Assembly (NCBI GenBank): GCA_021846565.1
Contig: JAJZWS010000006.1
Coordinates: 16,476 to 80,475, forward strand
Reading direction: 5' to 3'
Length of the DNA: 64,000 nt
Source of the DNA: Bacillota bacterium
Lineage (GTDB): Bacteria > Bacillota > Sulfobacillia > Sulfobacillales > JAIMBI01
This document shows, one piece after another, positions 17,380 through 29,478 of this stretch. The stretch's first letter is position 1; each line of letters opens with the position of its first letter. Under the pieces are notes generated by a model. It was not told the origin of the DNA. It worked only from the letters and a program-made list of their open reading frames with translations, and made no database searches. The position numbers were made by a program, and so were the translations under genes.

Positions 17380-18762
17380 ATGAATCCCAGCGTGTTTCGC
17401 GAATATGACATCCGTGGAGTGGCAGGCACCGACATCACCGCGGCGGACGCCCGGCGCTTGGCGCAGGCGTTCGCCACGTATGTGCATCGGCAGCATCCCG
17501 AGCAAAAAGAGTGTGTGCTCGGGTACGACACCCGGGCGTCGTCCCCCGAGTTCCGGGACGCAGTCGCCGAGGGCCTCATGGCCAGCGGGTTCAACGTGAT
17601 TGACATTGGCCAGGTGGTGACGCCCATCTTTTACTGGGCCCGGCTGCACTATTCGTGCGACGCAGGCATCATGATCACCGCCAGCCACAATCCCGCGGAG
17701 TACAACGGGTTCAAGCTGGCTCTGGGTCATGCGACGCTGTACGGCGAAGACATTCAGCGCGTGCGCCGCTTGATGGACCAGGGCCAGTTCACAGCGGGCT
17801 CGGGCCGGCTGGTGAAGCAGGACCCGGTGCCGGCCTACCTGGCCATGCTGCGCGAGAAAATCAAGCTGGGCCCCCGGCCCTTGAAAGTGGTGGTGGACGC
17901 CGGCAACGGGACGGCGGCACTGTTTGCCGAAGATGTGATGCGCGGGCTTGGCGTGGAGACGGTCCCGCTGTTTTGCACCCCCGACCCCACGTTTCCGAAC
18001 CACCACCCCGACCCGGTGGTGGCCAAGAACCTGCAAGACCTCATCCGCGCCGTAAAGCAGGAACACGCGGACATTGGCATTGCTTTTGACGGTGACGGCG
18101 ACCGCATCGGCGTGGTGGACGAGTCCGGCGGCATCGTTTGGGGCGACCGCCTCATGATCCTGTACTGGCGCGAAATCCTAAAGCGCCATCCCGGGGCCCG
18201 CGCCATCGTCGAGGTGAAGTGCTCCGAAAGCCTGGTGGACGAATTAAAGCGCCTGGGCGCGCGGCCCGAGTTTTACAAAACCGGCCACTCATTGATCAAA
18301 GCGCGCATGCGCGAGGTGGGAGCCGTGTTCACCGGCGAAATGTCGGGGCACATGTTTTTCGCGGACGAGTACTACGGCTTTGACGATGCCTTTTATGCCG
18401 CGGGTCGCATTCTGCGCATCCTCTCCCACGCCGAAGGGCCGCTGTCCGGCCTGTGGGACGGCGTCCCCGAACGGCCCAGCACCCCCGAAGTGCGCATCGA
18501 CTGCCCCGATGACAAGAAATTTCAGGTGGTTCAGGATCTGACCGCACACTTCCGCCAGCACTACGACGTCATCGACGTCGACGGGGTGCGCATCCAACAT
18601 CCCCATGGCTGGGGGCTGGTGCGGGCCTCCAACACTCAGCCGGCGCTGGTCGTCCGCGCGGAGGCCGACACCGCGGACCACCTCACCGCGCTCACCGAGG
18701 AGATGGACCAGGCGCTGGCCCGCTTTCCCTATCTGCCCCCGGCGGTGTGGAGCGGGGAGTAG
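17380..18762 (+). CDS. manB: phosphomannomutase/phosphoglucomutase
   Basis: The 460-residue alpha-D-phosphohexomutase interconverts mannose-6-P/mannose-1-P and probably glucose-6-P/glucose-1-P, feeding GDP-mannose and cell-surface glycans. The active-site phosphoserine loop is TASHNPAEYNGFK (Ser near residue 103). The metal loop is DGDGDRIG (near 241), the sugar-binding loop GEMSGHMFF, and the phosphate-binding loop RASNTQP. ATG 17380 is preceded by GAGAGGGTGGCC. The mannose-transfer genes at 43-45 kb are plausible downstream users, although distant. Confidence 0.93.
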   Translation: MNPSVFREYDIRGVAGTDITAADARRLAQAFATYVHRQHPEQKECVLGYDTRASSPEFRDAVAEGLMASGFNVIDIGQVVTPIFYWARLHYSCDAGIMITASHNPAEYNGFKLALGHATLYGEDIQRVRRLMDQGQFTAGSGRLVKQDPVPAYLAMLREKIKLGPRPLKVVVDAGNGTAALFAEDVMRGLGVETVPLFCTPDPTFPNHHPDPVVAKNLQDLIRAVKQEHADIGIAFDGDGDRIGVVDESGGIVWGDRLMILYWREILKRHPGARAIVEVKCSESLVDELKRLGARPEFYKTGHSLIKARMREVGAVFTGEMSGHMFFADEYYGFDDAFYAAGRILRILSHAEGPLSGLWDGVPERPSTPEVRIDCPDDKKFQVVQDLTAHFRQHYDVIDVDGVRIQHPHGWGLVRASNTQPALVVRAEADTADHLTALTEEMDQALARFPYLPPAVWSGE

Positions 18763-18790
18763 CGCCACCCTCCCGCCCTCCGGCCCGCGC

Positions 18791-20005
18791 TTGCGGCTAA
18801 CCAGGGAGCCGGGTTTCTGGCATCTGTTCGGACTGTCGGGCGGGTTGGAGACTACGAAGCTGCTGTGGTTCGTCCTCACGCCGCTCTGGATGTACCGGGT
18901 GTCCCACTCGGCGACGGACGTGGCGCTGGTCCCGTTGGCGAACATGCTGGCGATGGGCATCGCGGGACTGGTGGGGGGGCGCCTGGCCGACCGGGATCCC
19001 GCCAGGTTGCTCGTGGGCAGCCTGAGCGGTGTCGCGGTGCTTGCGCTGGTGGGTGCCCTGGTGGCTACCCAATTCGCGATGGCGGTGGGCTCCATCTTGG
19101 GGTGGACGTTTGGTCTAGATGGCGGATTCCACCTGGCGTCTCTGGGCCGAACCGTCCTTACCAACCAAGCTTTTCGGCACCGCTTGGTGGATATCAACAG
19201 TGCGGTCGGCCTGGTGCATTCGCTGGTCAAGGCGCTGGGGCCCTTGCTGGCTGGCGTATTGGCGCTGTGGCTGTCCGTACCGGCCGGCATGCTGCTGACG
19301 CTGGCCGTGGCCGCTGGGCTGTCGGGGACGGCCTGGGGCATACCCTCCGTGCGCACCGTCCGGTCAGGACGGCGGGACGCCTCCGAACCCCAGCCCGCCA
19401 ATCCCACGGTGGGGCGATACGTGCAGCCGCACCGGGGACTCGCCGCCGGCATAGGGTACTTCATCCTGTGGAGGCTGTCGGCCGGCGTATACAGCAGCCT
19501 CTTTTGTGTTCTCTTGCTGCGGGTCGCCCACGGCACCCCCGCGACCTATCCCTTGGCGATGGCGCTGCAAGGTGCGGGCAACCTCGCGGTCGCGAGCACC
19601 GTTCCGGCGCTCCACCGCCGGTGGCGAGGCTCCGTGCTGGTGGGAGCCGCCACGCTCCTCATTGTGGGGGCGGAGGAGCCTATCGGGCATCGCCATCGAT
19701 CCCACTGATTCCCCGATTGTGGGCGCGGCCACGCAGGTGGCCATGGGCGGCGTTTCAGCGGGCCACCGACACCGCCTGGGTCGGGCGCACGGCTTGGCGT
19801 CAGAGCGTCGCTGGCCAGCCAAGTGCTGCTATTGCTCGGCTTAATCCCGCGGACCGCGGCCACCGTGCTCAGCCGCGTGGACAGCGCCCCCACCTCCGGC
19901 CCACCACACAACCGGGCCCTTGCACCCGCCCGCTCCGCCGCGCTCGGGGCGCGGGTCATTCCTGACTGTCGCAAAACAGGAATAAGGGCCCGGTCCCGCG
20001 AATAG
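18791..20005 (+). pseudogene. MFS-type transporter, broken C-terminal half
   Basis: Frame 2 reads a typical major-facilitator N-terminal half, including LVGGRLADRDPARLLVGSLS (the loop 2-3 motif), through about helix 10, and ends at 19708. Similarity then continues in other frames: IAIDPTDSPIVGAATQVAMGG (frame 3), TDTAWVGRTAWRQSVAGQ (frame 1) and LLLLGLIPRTAATVLS (frame 2, to 20005). At least three frameshifts are needed. The 5' end has no good start; TTG 18791 is the first option and has no ribosome site. It marks the left side of the accessory island. Confidence 0.7.
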
Positions 20006-20011
20006 CGCCGC

Positions 20012-21532
20012 ATGAACATCGTGCGGCGCGATCCCAGGTCGGCTCCGTCGGCGGGGCGACGTCCGCCTGGCCGCTGGTGGTGGCTGGCGCACCCGGCATG
20101 GCGTCCCATCGGGGTGGGCGTGGCGCTATTTGTCGCCTTCGTCTCGCTGGCGGCCGGGGCGTGGCAGGTCCTGCACCCGCTGACGCCCGCGCCATGGCAC
20201 TGGGGGACCGCGTTGGCCGTGACCCTGCTGGTGGCGGCCTTGGCCCGCGGCTCGCCCTATGCCCTGCCGGTGCTGCTGGTGTGGTGGCCGGTGTGGTTGC
20301 CGTCGGGCCTTTTCCTGGCGCTGGCGGCGGCCGGGGTGCTCGGGCGAAGGTTCTGGCCCCCGCGCGGCGGACGCCAGATCCTGCTGGGGCGGACCGTCTG
20401 GGGCCGTCCGCTCACCGTGGCGGAGACCGACCGCCTGATGCACTTGCACGTCCTCGGGCCGACCGGAAGCGGCAAGTCCACCACGGTGCTGGCCCCCTTG
20501 ATGCGCCAGGACATTTCGGCGGGGGTGCCGTTCACGCTCATCGAACCCAAGGGGGACTTGGCCAACGCCGTACGACGCGACCTGATTTGGGCCCGCCGGG
20601 CCGTGATTCCTTTCAACCCCACCGACCCCGCGGTGCCCCACCTGAATCCCCTGTCCGGCCCGCCAGCGGCGGCCGCCGAGGGCCTGGCGCTGGCGCTGGA
20701 CCAATTGGAGCCCGGTACACCCTCGTTCTATCGGACGGTGTCGCGGGTGCTTCTGGTACAGGCCGTGCAGGCGGTCACCACGGCGCTGGGCGCCGAGGCC
20801 GACTTGCCCGCGGTGCTGCGATTTCTCCGCAGCGACGGCTTTCGCACCGAGGTGTTGGCTCAGCACCAAGACCCAGAGGTAGCCGCCTACTTTCGTCAGG
20901 AGTGGGGCGGCGTCGGCCGGGGCCGCCAGCAGGAATGGCAGATGGGACTGGTCAATCGACTCCGCAGCTTTCTCCTGCATCCCGGCCTGCGCCGCGCGCT
21001 CACCCCGCCCTATGACTTCACCATCGACGACGTGTGGGCCGGCCCCTCGCTGGTGGCCACGCTGCCCGCGGGGGAACTGGGGCTCGGCGCGCGCGCTACG
21101 GGGGCATTGTTGTGGCACCTCCTGGTCCAGACGGCCTTTCGCCATGGACCGCAGGAGCGGCTTGGCCACGCCCTGTACCTGGACGAGTTCCACCAGTATG
21201 TGGCGCCGGACCTGTCGGACGTGCTGGCCATGGTGCGCGGGTTCGGATTGAGTGTGGTGCTGGCGCATCAGGACATGAGCCAACTGTCGGTCCCCTTGCA
21301 GCAAGCCGTCGAGGCCAACGCCCGCACGCACATTCTGTTGGCGGGCACCGCCGCCGACGACGTGGCGCGGTTCAGCCGTTCAGCGGCGCCCCATCTCCTG
21401 GTCAACCCCCGTTATGCGATGCGCGGCCGCGCGACCATCCTGCTCACCCGCTATGGCCGGCTGATGCCACCGGTCGCCGCGCGGCTGCCGCATCCCCGCC
21501 CAAGCCCCCCGCTGGCGCTGTGGACGCCATGA
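20012..21532 (+). CDS. VirD4/TraG-like type IV secretion coupling ATPase
   Basis: This 506-residue protein has two or three N-terminal membrane helices (residues ~33-110), then a P-loop ATPase of the TraG/VirD4/HerA group. Walker A is VLGPTGSGKSTTV near residue 150. The conserved IEPKGDLANAVR follows, and Walker B is ALYLDEFHQYVAPD near 390. Such proteins couple DNA-protein substrates to a mating channel. The following replication-relaxation gene overlaps by four bases (ATGA). The pair is characteristic of integrative conjugative elements or plasmids of Gram-positive bacteria. No relaxase or channel genes are present, so this is most likely a remnant or a mobilisable fragment. Confidence 0.82.
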   Translation: MNIVRRDPRSAPSAGRRPPGRWWWLAHPAWRPIGVGVALFVAFVSLAAGAWQVLHPLTPAPWHWGTALAVTLLVAALARGSPYALPVLLVWWPVWLPSGLFLALAAAGVLGRRFWPPRGGRQILLGRTVWGRPLTVAETDRLMHLHVLGPTGSGKSTTVLAPLMRQDISAGVPFTLIEPKGDLANAVRRDLIWARRAVIPFNPTDPAVPHLNPLSGPPAAAAEGLALALDQLEPGTPSFYRTVSRVLLVQAVQAVTTALGAEADLPAVLRFLRSDGFRTEVLAQHQDPEVAAYFRQEWGGVGRGRQQEWQMGLVNRLRSFLLHPGLRRALTPPYDFTIDDVWAGPSLVATLPAGELGLGARATGALLWHLLVQTAFRHGPQERLGHALYLDEFHQYVAPDLSDVLAMVRGFGLSVVLAHQDMSQLSVPLQQAVEANARTHILLAGTAADDVARFSRSAAPHLLVNPRYAMRGRATILLTRYGRLMPPVAARLPHPRPSPPLALWTP

Positions 21533-22632
21533 TCCCGCGTCACGTCGGCGTCCGCCCGGGTGCTCTCGCCGCCCTGTTGGCCGTCGTGGGCCGGCTCACC
21601 GTAGATCAGGCCGCACGGTACCAGTCGGCGACGGCCACGCGCGCGACACGGGAGTTGGAGGCGGCCGTCCAGGAAGGCGCCGCCGTGAAGTTTCAGGGCG
21701 CCTACTGGCATCCCGCGTGCCCGCGGCGTCAGGCGCGCCACCGGGAACTCACGGCAGATGCTTATCTGGCGATTCTGGCGTGGCCAGACCCCGTCGCGGT
21801 GGTGCCCAACCCGCCGGGTCCAGCCGAACCCGACCTCACGCTCCGCATCGGCGCCAACGGCCGGGTCATGGCACTGGAAGCCGACACCGGCACGGAGTCG
21901 GGACGGCAGTGGCGCGAGAAGGCGGCCCGCTACAGCGGGGGTGACCAGGGTTTTGACGTGGTGGTGGCGGTCACCACCAGCGCCAAGCGCGCGCAACACA
22001 TCCTCGCGTGGTGGCGGACGGAGCCCTTGGCGCCCCCCGCCGTCGCCTGGGCGCTGGCCGACTTCCCCAAAACGCCGCCCGAGTGGCCGGGCGCCGCACT
22101 GGTCGCGGAAAGCCGCCCGGGGCTCCCCCTCAGCCCCACGGCCGCCGACTGGGCGCGCTGGGGAGATCACCGGCCATGGTTTCACGCGATTGACGGCACC
22201 CTGTACCTCCCCTCGGTGGGCGACCGGCTGGTCCGGCAGCTGCATCTGTTGCCGCTTGGCCACGAGCGCCGGCAGGGATTTGACATTCGGTATTGGGCGC
22301 GGCTGCGGCGAGCCACGCTCATGACCACGAGCCGTGCCGATCCGCCAATGGGTCTGACAACCGCAGGGGGCCCGAGGTGCAACTGGAGCCTATTTGTGAG
22401 CGCGTGGAGGCTGCGAACTGTAGGTTCCCTCGGGTTCAGCAGGTGGTGCGGCCCGAGGCCGAATCAGTTCGCCTTGCCCGCCGCCGCCACCGTGTCTCAC
22501 GCGACCAACCGGCTTACCGGGGCACGCTCCCCGGGGGCCAGCTCCACCGATAGGGGGTGGTGGTCGACACCTTCAGGAGGCCCGACCGCTCCAAGATGGG
22601 ACGCGAGTATTCCGTGGAATCGCTCTGGATGA
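21529..22632 (+). CDS. replication-relaxation family protein
   Basis: The real start is ATG 21529, coupled to the ATPase stop (ATGA); the earlier part of the ORF-track entry is a shadow. The N-terminal ~60 residues form a winged-helix-like region (LAALLAVVGRLTVDQAARYQ). A region with PDLTLRIGANGRVMALEADTGTES and REKAARYSGG follows, as in Replic_Relax proteins that accompany plasmid or ICE transfer genes. The last ~95 residues (after about 22340) are low-complexity and antisense to the GNAT gene at 22514. The original C-terminus was probably nearer 22330, with the present tail created by loss of a stop. Confidence 0.7.
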   Translation: MIPRHVGVRPGALAALLAVVGRLTVDQAARYQSATATRATRELEAAVQEGAAVKFQGAYWHPACPRRQARHRELTADAYLAILAWPDPVAVVPNPPGPAEPDLTLRIGANGRVMALEADTGTESGRQWREKAARYSGGDQGFDVVVAVTTSAKRAQHILAWWRTEPLAPPAVAWALADFPKTPPEWPGAALVAESRPGLPLSPTAADWARWGDHRPWFHAIDGTLYLPSVGDRLVRQLHLLPLGHERRQGFDIRYWARLRRATLMTTSRADPPMGLTTAGGPRCNWSLFVSAWRLRTVGSLGFSRWCGPRPNQFALPAAATVSHATNRLTGARSPGASSTDRGWWSTPSGGPTAPRWDASIPWNRSG

Positions 22633-23374
22633 GCGTCTTGCCCATCGCCAAGGCTGCCCGGGCCCGCGCGGCGGTCAGGGCCCGGTAGAGGCCTCGGCGA
22701 CGCCATGCCGGTAGGCTGGCCCCTCCCCAGAGCCCGGCAAAGTCCGTTCCCGCCACGGGTTCGATGCGACCGGCACTGACGATCTGTCCATCCACCTCGG
22801 CCACCCACACCTCCATCCCGTCTTGGTGCCCCAGCCGCGCGAGAATGTGCTGGGCCATGTCGCCGTCATCGATCCGGGGACCGAACACCTGGCTCTGCAT
22901 AGCGACCATGGCCCATACGTCCGCTTCTCCCGTGATGCGGCGCAGGGCGACTCCTGGGGGCAGAGGGACGTCCACCGCCAGCATCTGGGCCTCGCCCACC
23001 ATGATCGACTCCGGTTCCTCGCGCTCAAACCCGTGGGCCACCAGCGCTTCATGAAGTCCGGCGATTTCGTCATGGTCGCGGGTTTTCCACTCCACCTGCG
23101 TGATGGCCGGGTCCGCGCGATAAAGGGCGAGAACACGCGGGATTAGGGCGGGGATATGCTCCGCCACCGTGCGGTCAGGGCGCGCATAGGTCACGAACCC
23201 ACGCCCCCCGGCAAATGTGGCAAGGTTGAGCGGGCCCAGGCGGGAGACCCCCGCGGCGCCCAACATCTCGGCGTCGGTTCTGAGCTGTTGGTCATAGGCC
23301 GCCAACAATTCGCACGCGCCCATCACCACCGGCCGCCGCCCAGCCGCGACGCGAAAAAGGAGCAACGTCCGCAC
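22514..23374 (-). CDS. GNAT-family N-acetyltransferase
   Basis: The ORF encodes 286 residues with an N-terminal GNAT-like domain and a clear C-terminal one. The CoA-binding motif A is WGGASLPAWRRRGLYRALTAAR, and motif B is QSDSTEYSRPILERSGL. The ORF begins at GTG 23374. ATG 23323 (MGACELLAAYDQQLRTDAEML) matches family N-termini better, but neither has a strong ribosome site. The function is unknown. Its 3' end overlaps the tail of the replication-relaxation ORF on the other strand by 119 bp. Confidence 0.8.
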   Translation of the reverse strand: MRTLLLFRVAAGRRPVVMGACELLAAYDQQLRTDAEMLGAAGVSRLGPLNLATFAGGRGFVTYARPDRTVAEHIPALIPRVLALYRADPAITQVEWKTRDHDEIAGLHEALVAHGFEREEPESIMVGEAQMLAVDVPLPPGVALRRITGEADVWAMVAMQSQVFGPRIDDGDMAQHILARLGHQDGMEVWVAEVDGQIVSAGRIEPVAGTDFAGLWGGASLPAWRRRGLYRALTAARARAALAMGKTLIQSDSTEYSRPILERSGLLKVSTTTPYRWSWPPGSVPR

Positions 23375-23552
23375 AGGCTACTCGGCACCGCCCATGCGAC
23401 CACTTCGGTGTCGAGAGTTCGAATCGCCACCAATGTCCTCCTCTGCCATCTCCCATGTGGCCGCAGACACGGTCCCCCGAGTCAGGACCCAATCATAGAG
23501 GGACCGGAGCACGCGGCGCAAACCGGTTGTGCCGGCTGCTGCTCTCGACGTG

Positions 23553-23558
23553 TACAAT
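23553..23558 (+). promoter_or_regulatory. -10 element of the dead toxin-antitoxin locus
   Basis: TACAAT lies about 22 bases before the former antitoxin start and 7 bases before the GGGAGGG ribosome site. No good -35 was found. Confidence 0.3.
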
Positions 23559-23579
23559 CGTCACAGGGAGGGTTCCGTT

Positions 23580-23798
23580 CTGGCCATTCCCCAGGAGCAC
23601 TTGCATCGACTGATCGAGGCGCTTTCGGATTCCGCTGCCGAACCAGCCCAACGGTTCCTTCAATAGACCTTGGACGAAGAGGCCGAGATGGACTTAGTCG
23701 CACTCACGGCCGAGGATTGGGATGCGGTGCGCCAAGGCGAGGAGGAATTGGCCCGCGGTGACTAGGTGCGCTTAGCCGATTTAGATCCCGGTGTATGA
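23580..23798 (+). pseudogene. antitoxin gene with lost start and two amber stops
   Basis: Read from CTG 23580, where an ATG is expected after GGGAGGG, the frame gives LAIPQEHLHRLIEALSDSAA and AQRFLQ. It stops at TAG, resumes DEEAEMDLVALTAEDWDAVRQ, stops at TAG again, and ends VRLADLDPGV before TGA. This is the shape of a small antitoxin with a C-terminal neutralising segment. Its end overlaps the following toxin gene, as in intact modules. Three independent point lesions make it clearly inactive. Confidence 0.65.
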
Positions 23799-24038
23799 TG
23801 TGCGGTTGTCGCACGCGGCGGTTGCATATTTTCGGCGCCAGGATCAGTCCGCCCAGCGCCGCTTGCTGGTCAAGCTTCATGCCTTGGCCGATGACCCGTT
23901 GGCCGCCTCGAAGACCCTCCGGGATGGCCGGGGTCGCCGCAGCGCCCGTGTTGGCGCTTGATCCTGACGGTCGACGTCGAGGCTCACATCGCAGTCAGCC
24001 ACATCGGCCCCCGAGGTCAAGTTTATCAGCGGATGTAG
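23791..24038 (+). pseudogene. RelE/ParE-type toxin, frameshifted
   Basis: GTG 23791 opens YDVRLSHAAVAYFRRQDQ and QRRLLVKLHALADDPL, a RelE/ParE fold N-terminus, and runs to a TGA at 23959. The C-terminal strand motif continues in another frame as ILTVDVEAHIAVSHIGPRGQ and ends at TAG 24036-24038. One frameshift separates the two halves. It partners the broken antitoxin just upstream. Confidence 0.65.
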
Positions 24039-24193
24039 CAGATCATGGTGGCTAGCATGGCATCCCCCGGGGGCTTCACCTCGCCTTCTCGATCCTCACA
24101 GCTCGTCGCGGTCGCTCGCATTGACGCCAGGTAGCCGCGCCGGCCGCCCAAAATGGGGGCGTGGGTGCGCAGTCACGGACGCATCGAAATTCC

Positions 24194-24310
24194 GTGCATG
24201 GGGAACGCGACGGGAGCGACCACGAGGCCTGGTCGCAAATCCTGACGGGGCACGGCCTGCGGGTCATGGCCACCTTGCGCAATACGGCGCTGAGCCTCCT
24301 CCATCGCTAG
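24194..24310 (+). mobile_element. transposase 3'-end remnant (ISAs1-like)
   Basis: Thirty-eight codons read HEAWSQILTGHGLRVMATLRNTALSLLHR and then stop. The TGHGxxxMAxLRN(T/A)xxxLL pattern is the C-terminal signature of ISAs1-type transposases. Possible continuation in other frames (AVRTYFSAPDGV) follows. No inverted repeats were identified. From 24311 to 24560 I see no gene. Confidence 0.4.
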
Positions 24311-24487
24311 GCCGTCCCCAATCTCCAACGGCCGTGCGGACGTACTTCTCGGCGCCTGACGGCGTCGAGTGCCCATGCCGGGCTCGTTCGCGCGGCGCGG
24401 CCCACCTTCGACGGCTTTCCCTCGCGGCGCCACCCGCAAATCGCCGGCCACTTTGACGTTATCGTGGCGCCCGCGCGCTGCCATTGA

Positions 24488-27658
<3,171 letters not shown>

Positions 27659-27679
27659 GCCGGGATGATCTGGGGTGGA

Positions 27680-28168
27680 TTAGCCAACCGGGACGCTGGG
27701 ATCGTACACCACCAGATTCGCGAAGTACGCGCCGTAGAAGCCGCGGTCACGCGTCAGCAAGCGGTCGGCTTGGTGCAGCGCGTGGCCGCCGATCAGAAAG
27801 TCGGACAGGATGTGCTGGCGGATCCGCAGCGACGCGCCGCACTGGGGGCACGAGACGAGGGTGTTCGTTCCACAACGCGGACATGTCAGCGATGCGCGTC
27901 GGTTCTTCGTGTACGTCTGCCAGACGCGCGCCGATTCCATGAGACAGGGCCAGCCCAGGGCATCCTCGGTCACGCCGACGTCATAGAAGAACCCCCGAGC
28001 GTCTTCGGCCGAGGAAAACCAGCCCAACGTTTCCGCGACGACCACGGGGCAGGCCACGACTGGGCCTGCCGCGACCGATTCCCTGAGGGCCACCTCTGAT
28101 GCGTCACCATGTTCCCGGTCGTCGGTGAGGATGTCCAACAAGATATTGGTGTCAACGGCGGTCTTCAT
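27680..28168 (-). CDS. vapC: VapC-type PIN toxin with a zinc-ribbon-like insertion
   Basis: The ORF track begins too early; ATG 28168 ([17 protein letters not shown]), overlapping the end of the antitoxin frame, is the PIN start. It gives 162 residues. Likely active-site acids are Asp6, Glu46, Asp123 (LSDFLIGGHAL) and Asp141 (LLTRDRGFY). Between Glu46 and Asp123 lies an unusual segment with Cys96, Cys99, Cys107 and Cys110 (CPRCGTNTLVSCPQCG), a four-cysteine zinc-binding knuckle. The antitoxin gene lies immediately upstream. The insert could stabilise the fold or bind nucleic acid; this is inference. Confidence 0.85.
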   Translation of the reverse strand: MKTAVDTNILLDILTDDREHGDASEVALRESVAAGPVVACPVVVAETLGWFSSAEDARGFFYDVGVTEDALGWPCLMESARVWQTYTKNRRASLTCPRCGTNTLVSCPQCGASLRIRQHILSDFLIGGHALHQADRLLTRDRGFYGAYFANLVVYDPSVPVG

Positions 28169-28391
28169 CAACGTCTCCCCGCAGCTCGGCGAGCATGTCA
28201 TCGGTCGAAGGACCGCCCTCTGTCTTAAGATAGCCTCGCCATCGGCGGATGGCGTCGGTGGGCGGCACCTTTTCCAGAACAACCCGGTCCTCTTGGATCG
28301 TGAAGGTGACCTGGGACCCCGCTTGGAGCCCCAAAGCCGTTCGGACCGCCTTGGGCAAGGTCACCTGCCCCTTCCGCGTCACCGTGGCCAT
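28152..28391 (-). CDS. vapB: VapB-type AbrB-fold antitoxin
   Basis: The true gene is the last 79 codons of the ORF-track entry, from ATG 28391 with GGGGGCGGAG upstream. [25 protein letters not shown] is a canonical AbrB/SpoVT DNA-binding hairpin, followed by a [12 protein letters not shown] strand. The C-terminal tail ([15 protein letters not shown]) would contact the toxin. It overlaps vapC by 17 bases. A promoter (TTGACG-17-TACCAT) ends 20 bases upstream. Confidence 0.87.
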   Translation of the reverse strand: MATVTRKGQVTLPKAVRTALGLQAGSQVTFTIQEDRVVLEKVPPTDAIRRWRGYLKTEGGPSTDDMLAELRGDVDEDRR

Positions 28392-28410
28392 GCTCCGCCC
28401 CCTTGACATA

Positions 28411-28439
28411 ATGGTATGCCGCACGTGGTACGACGTCAA
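28411..28439 (-). promoter_or_regulatory. promoter of the second vapBC module
   Basis: On the minus strand TTGACG (28439-28434) and TACCAT (28416-28411) are 17 bases apart. Expected start of transcription is near 28404, leaving a leader of only about 13 bases that is mostly ribosome site. Confidence 0.65.
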
Positions 28440-28608
28440 GCGCCTTGCTCTCATCGCATTACCACGCTCTTGCCTTCGACCGCCGGCCGGCCCCCGCAGG
28501 ATTCTGGCGCTGGGGACCAAACTGCGGTACGTTGTCGGGAAACCGATGTGTCGACCCAGGCACCCGACGCGGGTGGCCGTGCGCACGGGCCGATGGGGAG
28601 GGTCAAGG

Positions 28609-29478
28609 ATGCCGGCAAAGAAACCCGGGCGGCCGAAAGCGCCGCCAGACCCACGGGCATGGCTCCTGTGGGGCATTTTAGGACTCGTGGGCGCCGCGCT
28701 GGTTGCGGTGGTCCTGGTGGCGCTGGTTTTTCCCAGCAGCTCCAAGCCCACGCCGAAGCTGTTGGGCCACGTGGGCGAAAAGGCCCCGGCCAGCATCATG
28801 AAGAATCTCACCCAGATTCCCTATACGGTGTGGGGCCCGGTGGGCACGGCGGCCGCGTCGCCGCCCCAAATTGTGAAGACGGTGGCCCATCTGCCCAAGG
28901 CGCCGGAGTTTTTGTACATCGGGGCGGAGTGGTGCCCCTTCTGCGCCGCGGAACGGTGGGCGATGACCATTGCGCTGTCCCGATTTGGCACGCTCTCCAA
29001 CATGCACCTCATGCAGTCCAGCAGCAGCGACGTGTACCCCGGCACCAAGACGCTCACGTTTTATGGCAGCCACTATCAGAGTGCGTTCATTCACATCGCC
29101 ATGGTGGAGATGGCCACCAACACCCCGAATGCGTCCGGAACCTATCCGACCCTCGAGACGCCGACTGCGTCCGAAAGTGCCATTCAGGCCGCGTACGACC
29201 AACCCCCCTATGTGCCGACGGGCAGCAATGGGTCCATTCCGTTCGTGCTGGTGGGAGGCAAGTACCTCTGGATCGGCGCCCAGTATCAGCCGACGGTCTT
29301 GGCGGGGCTCTCCTGGAGCCAGATTGCGTCCGATGCCCGGCACCCCACCAACACGGTGGGCCAGTCGATTCTCTCGGCGGCCAATGAGCTCACCGCGGCG
29401 ATATGCGCCACGGATGGCAACCAGCCGGCATCGGTGTGTCAGACGCCCATCATTCGGGGCGCGGAAACACGCCTGTGA
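28609..29478 (+). CDS. DUF929-family membrane-anchored thioredoxin-like protein
   Basis: Start ATG 28609 follows GGGAGGG; the ORF-track extension upstream is spurious. The 289-residue protein has a basic N-terminus, one membrane helix (residues ~18-42) and an extracytoplasmic thioredoxin-like domain. The redox motif is [13 protein letters not shown] (Cys109, Cys112). A cis-Pro-like [10 protein letters not shown] near 211 and a C-terminal cysteine pair (Cys266, Cys277) are also present. This is the layout of DUF929 proteins, best known from acidophilic archaea and bacteria. The stop overlaps the ATG of the VKOR gene by one base, so the two are almost certainly a disulfide-forming oxidase pair. 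Confidence 0.85.
   Translation: MPAKKPGRPKAPPDPRAWLLWGILGLVGAALVAVVLVALVFPSSSKPTPKLLGHVGEKAPASIMKNLTQIPYTVWGPVGTAAASPPQIVKTVAHLPKAPEFLYIGAEWCPFCAAERWAMTIALSRFGTLSNMHLMQSSSSDVYPGTKTLTFYGSHYQSAFIHIAMVEMATNTPNASGTYPTLETPTASESAIQAAYDQPPYVPTGSNGSIPFVLVGGKYLWIGAQYQPTVLAGLSWSQIASDARHPTNTVGQSILSAANELTAAICATDGNQPASVCQTPIIRGAETRL

Noticed and set aside
23411-23433. tRNA-like T-arm sequence (gagttcgaatc followed by gccacca)
   Set aside because: The stem bases do not pair on the 3' side and no acceptor, D or anticodon arms are found nearby; at best it is a tRNA-end scar or chance.
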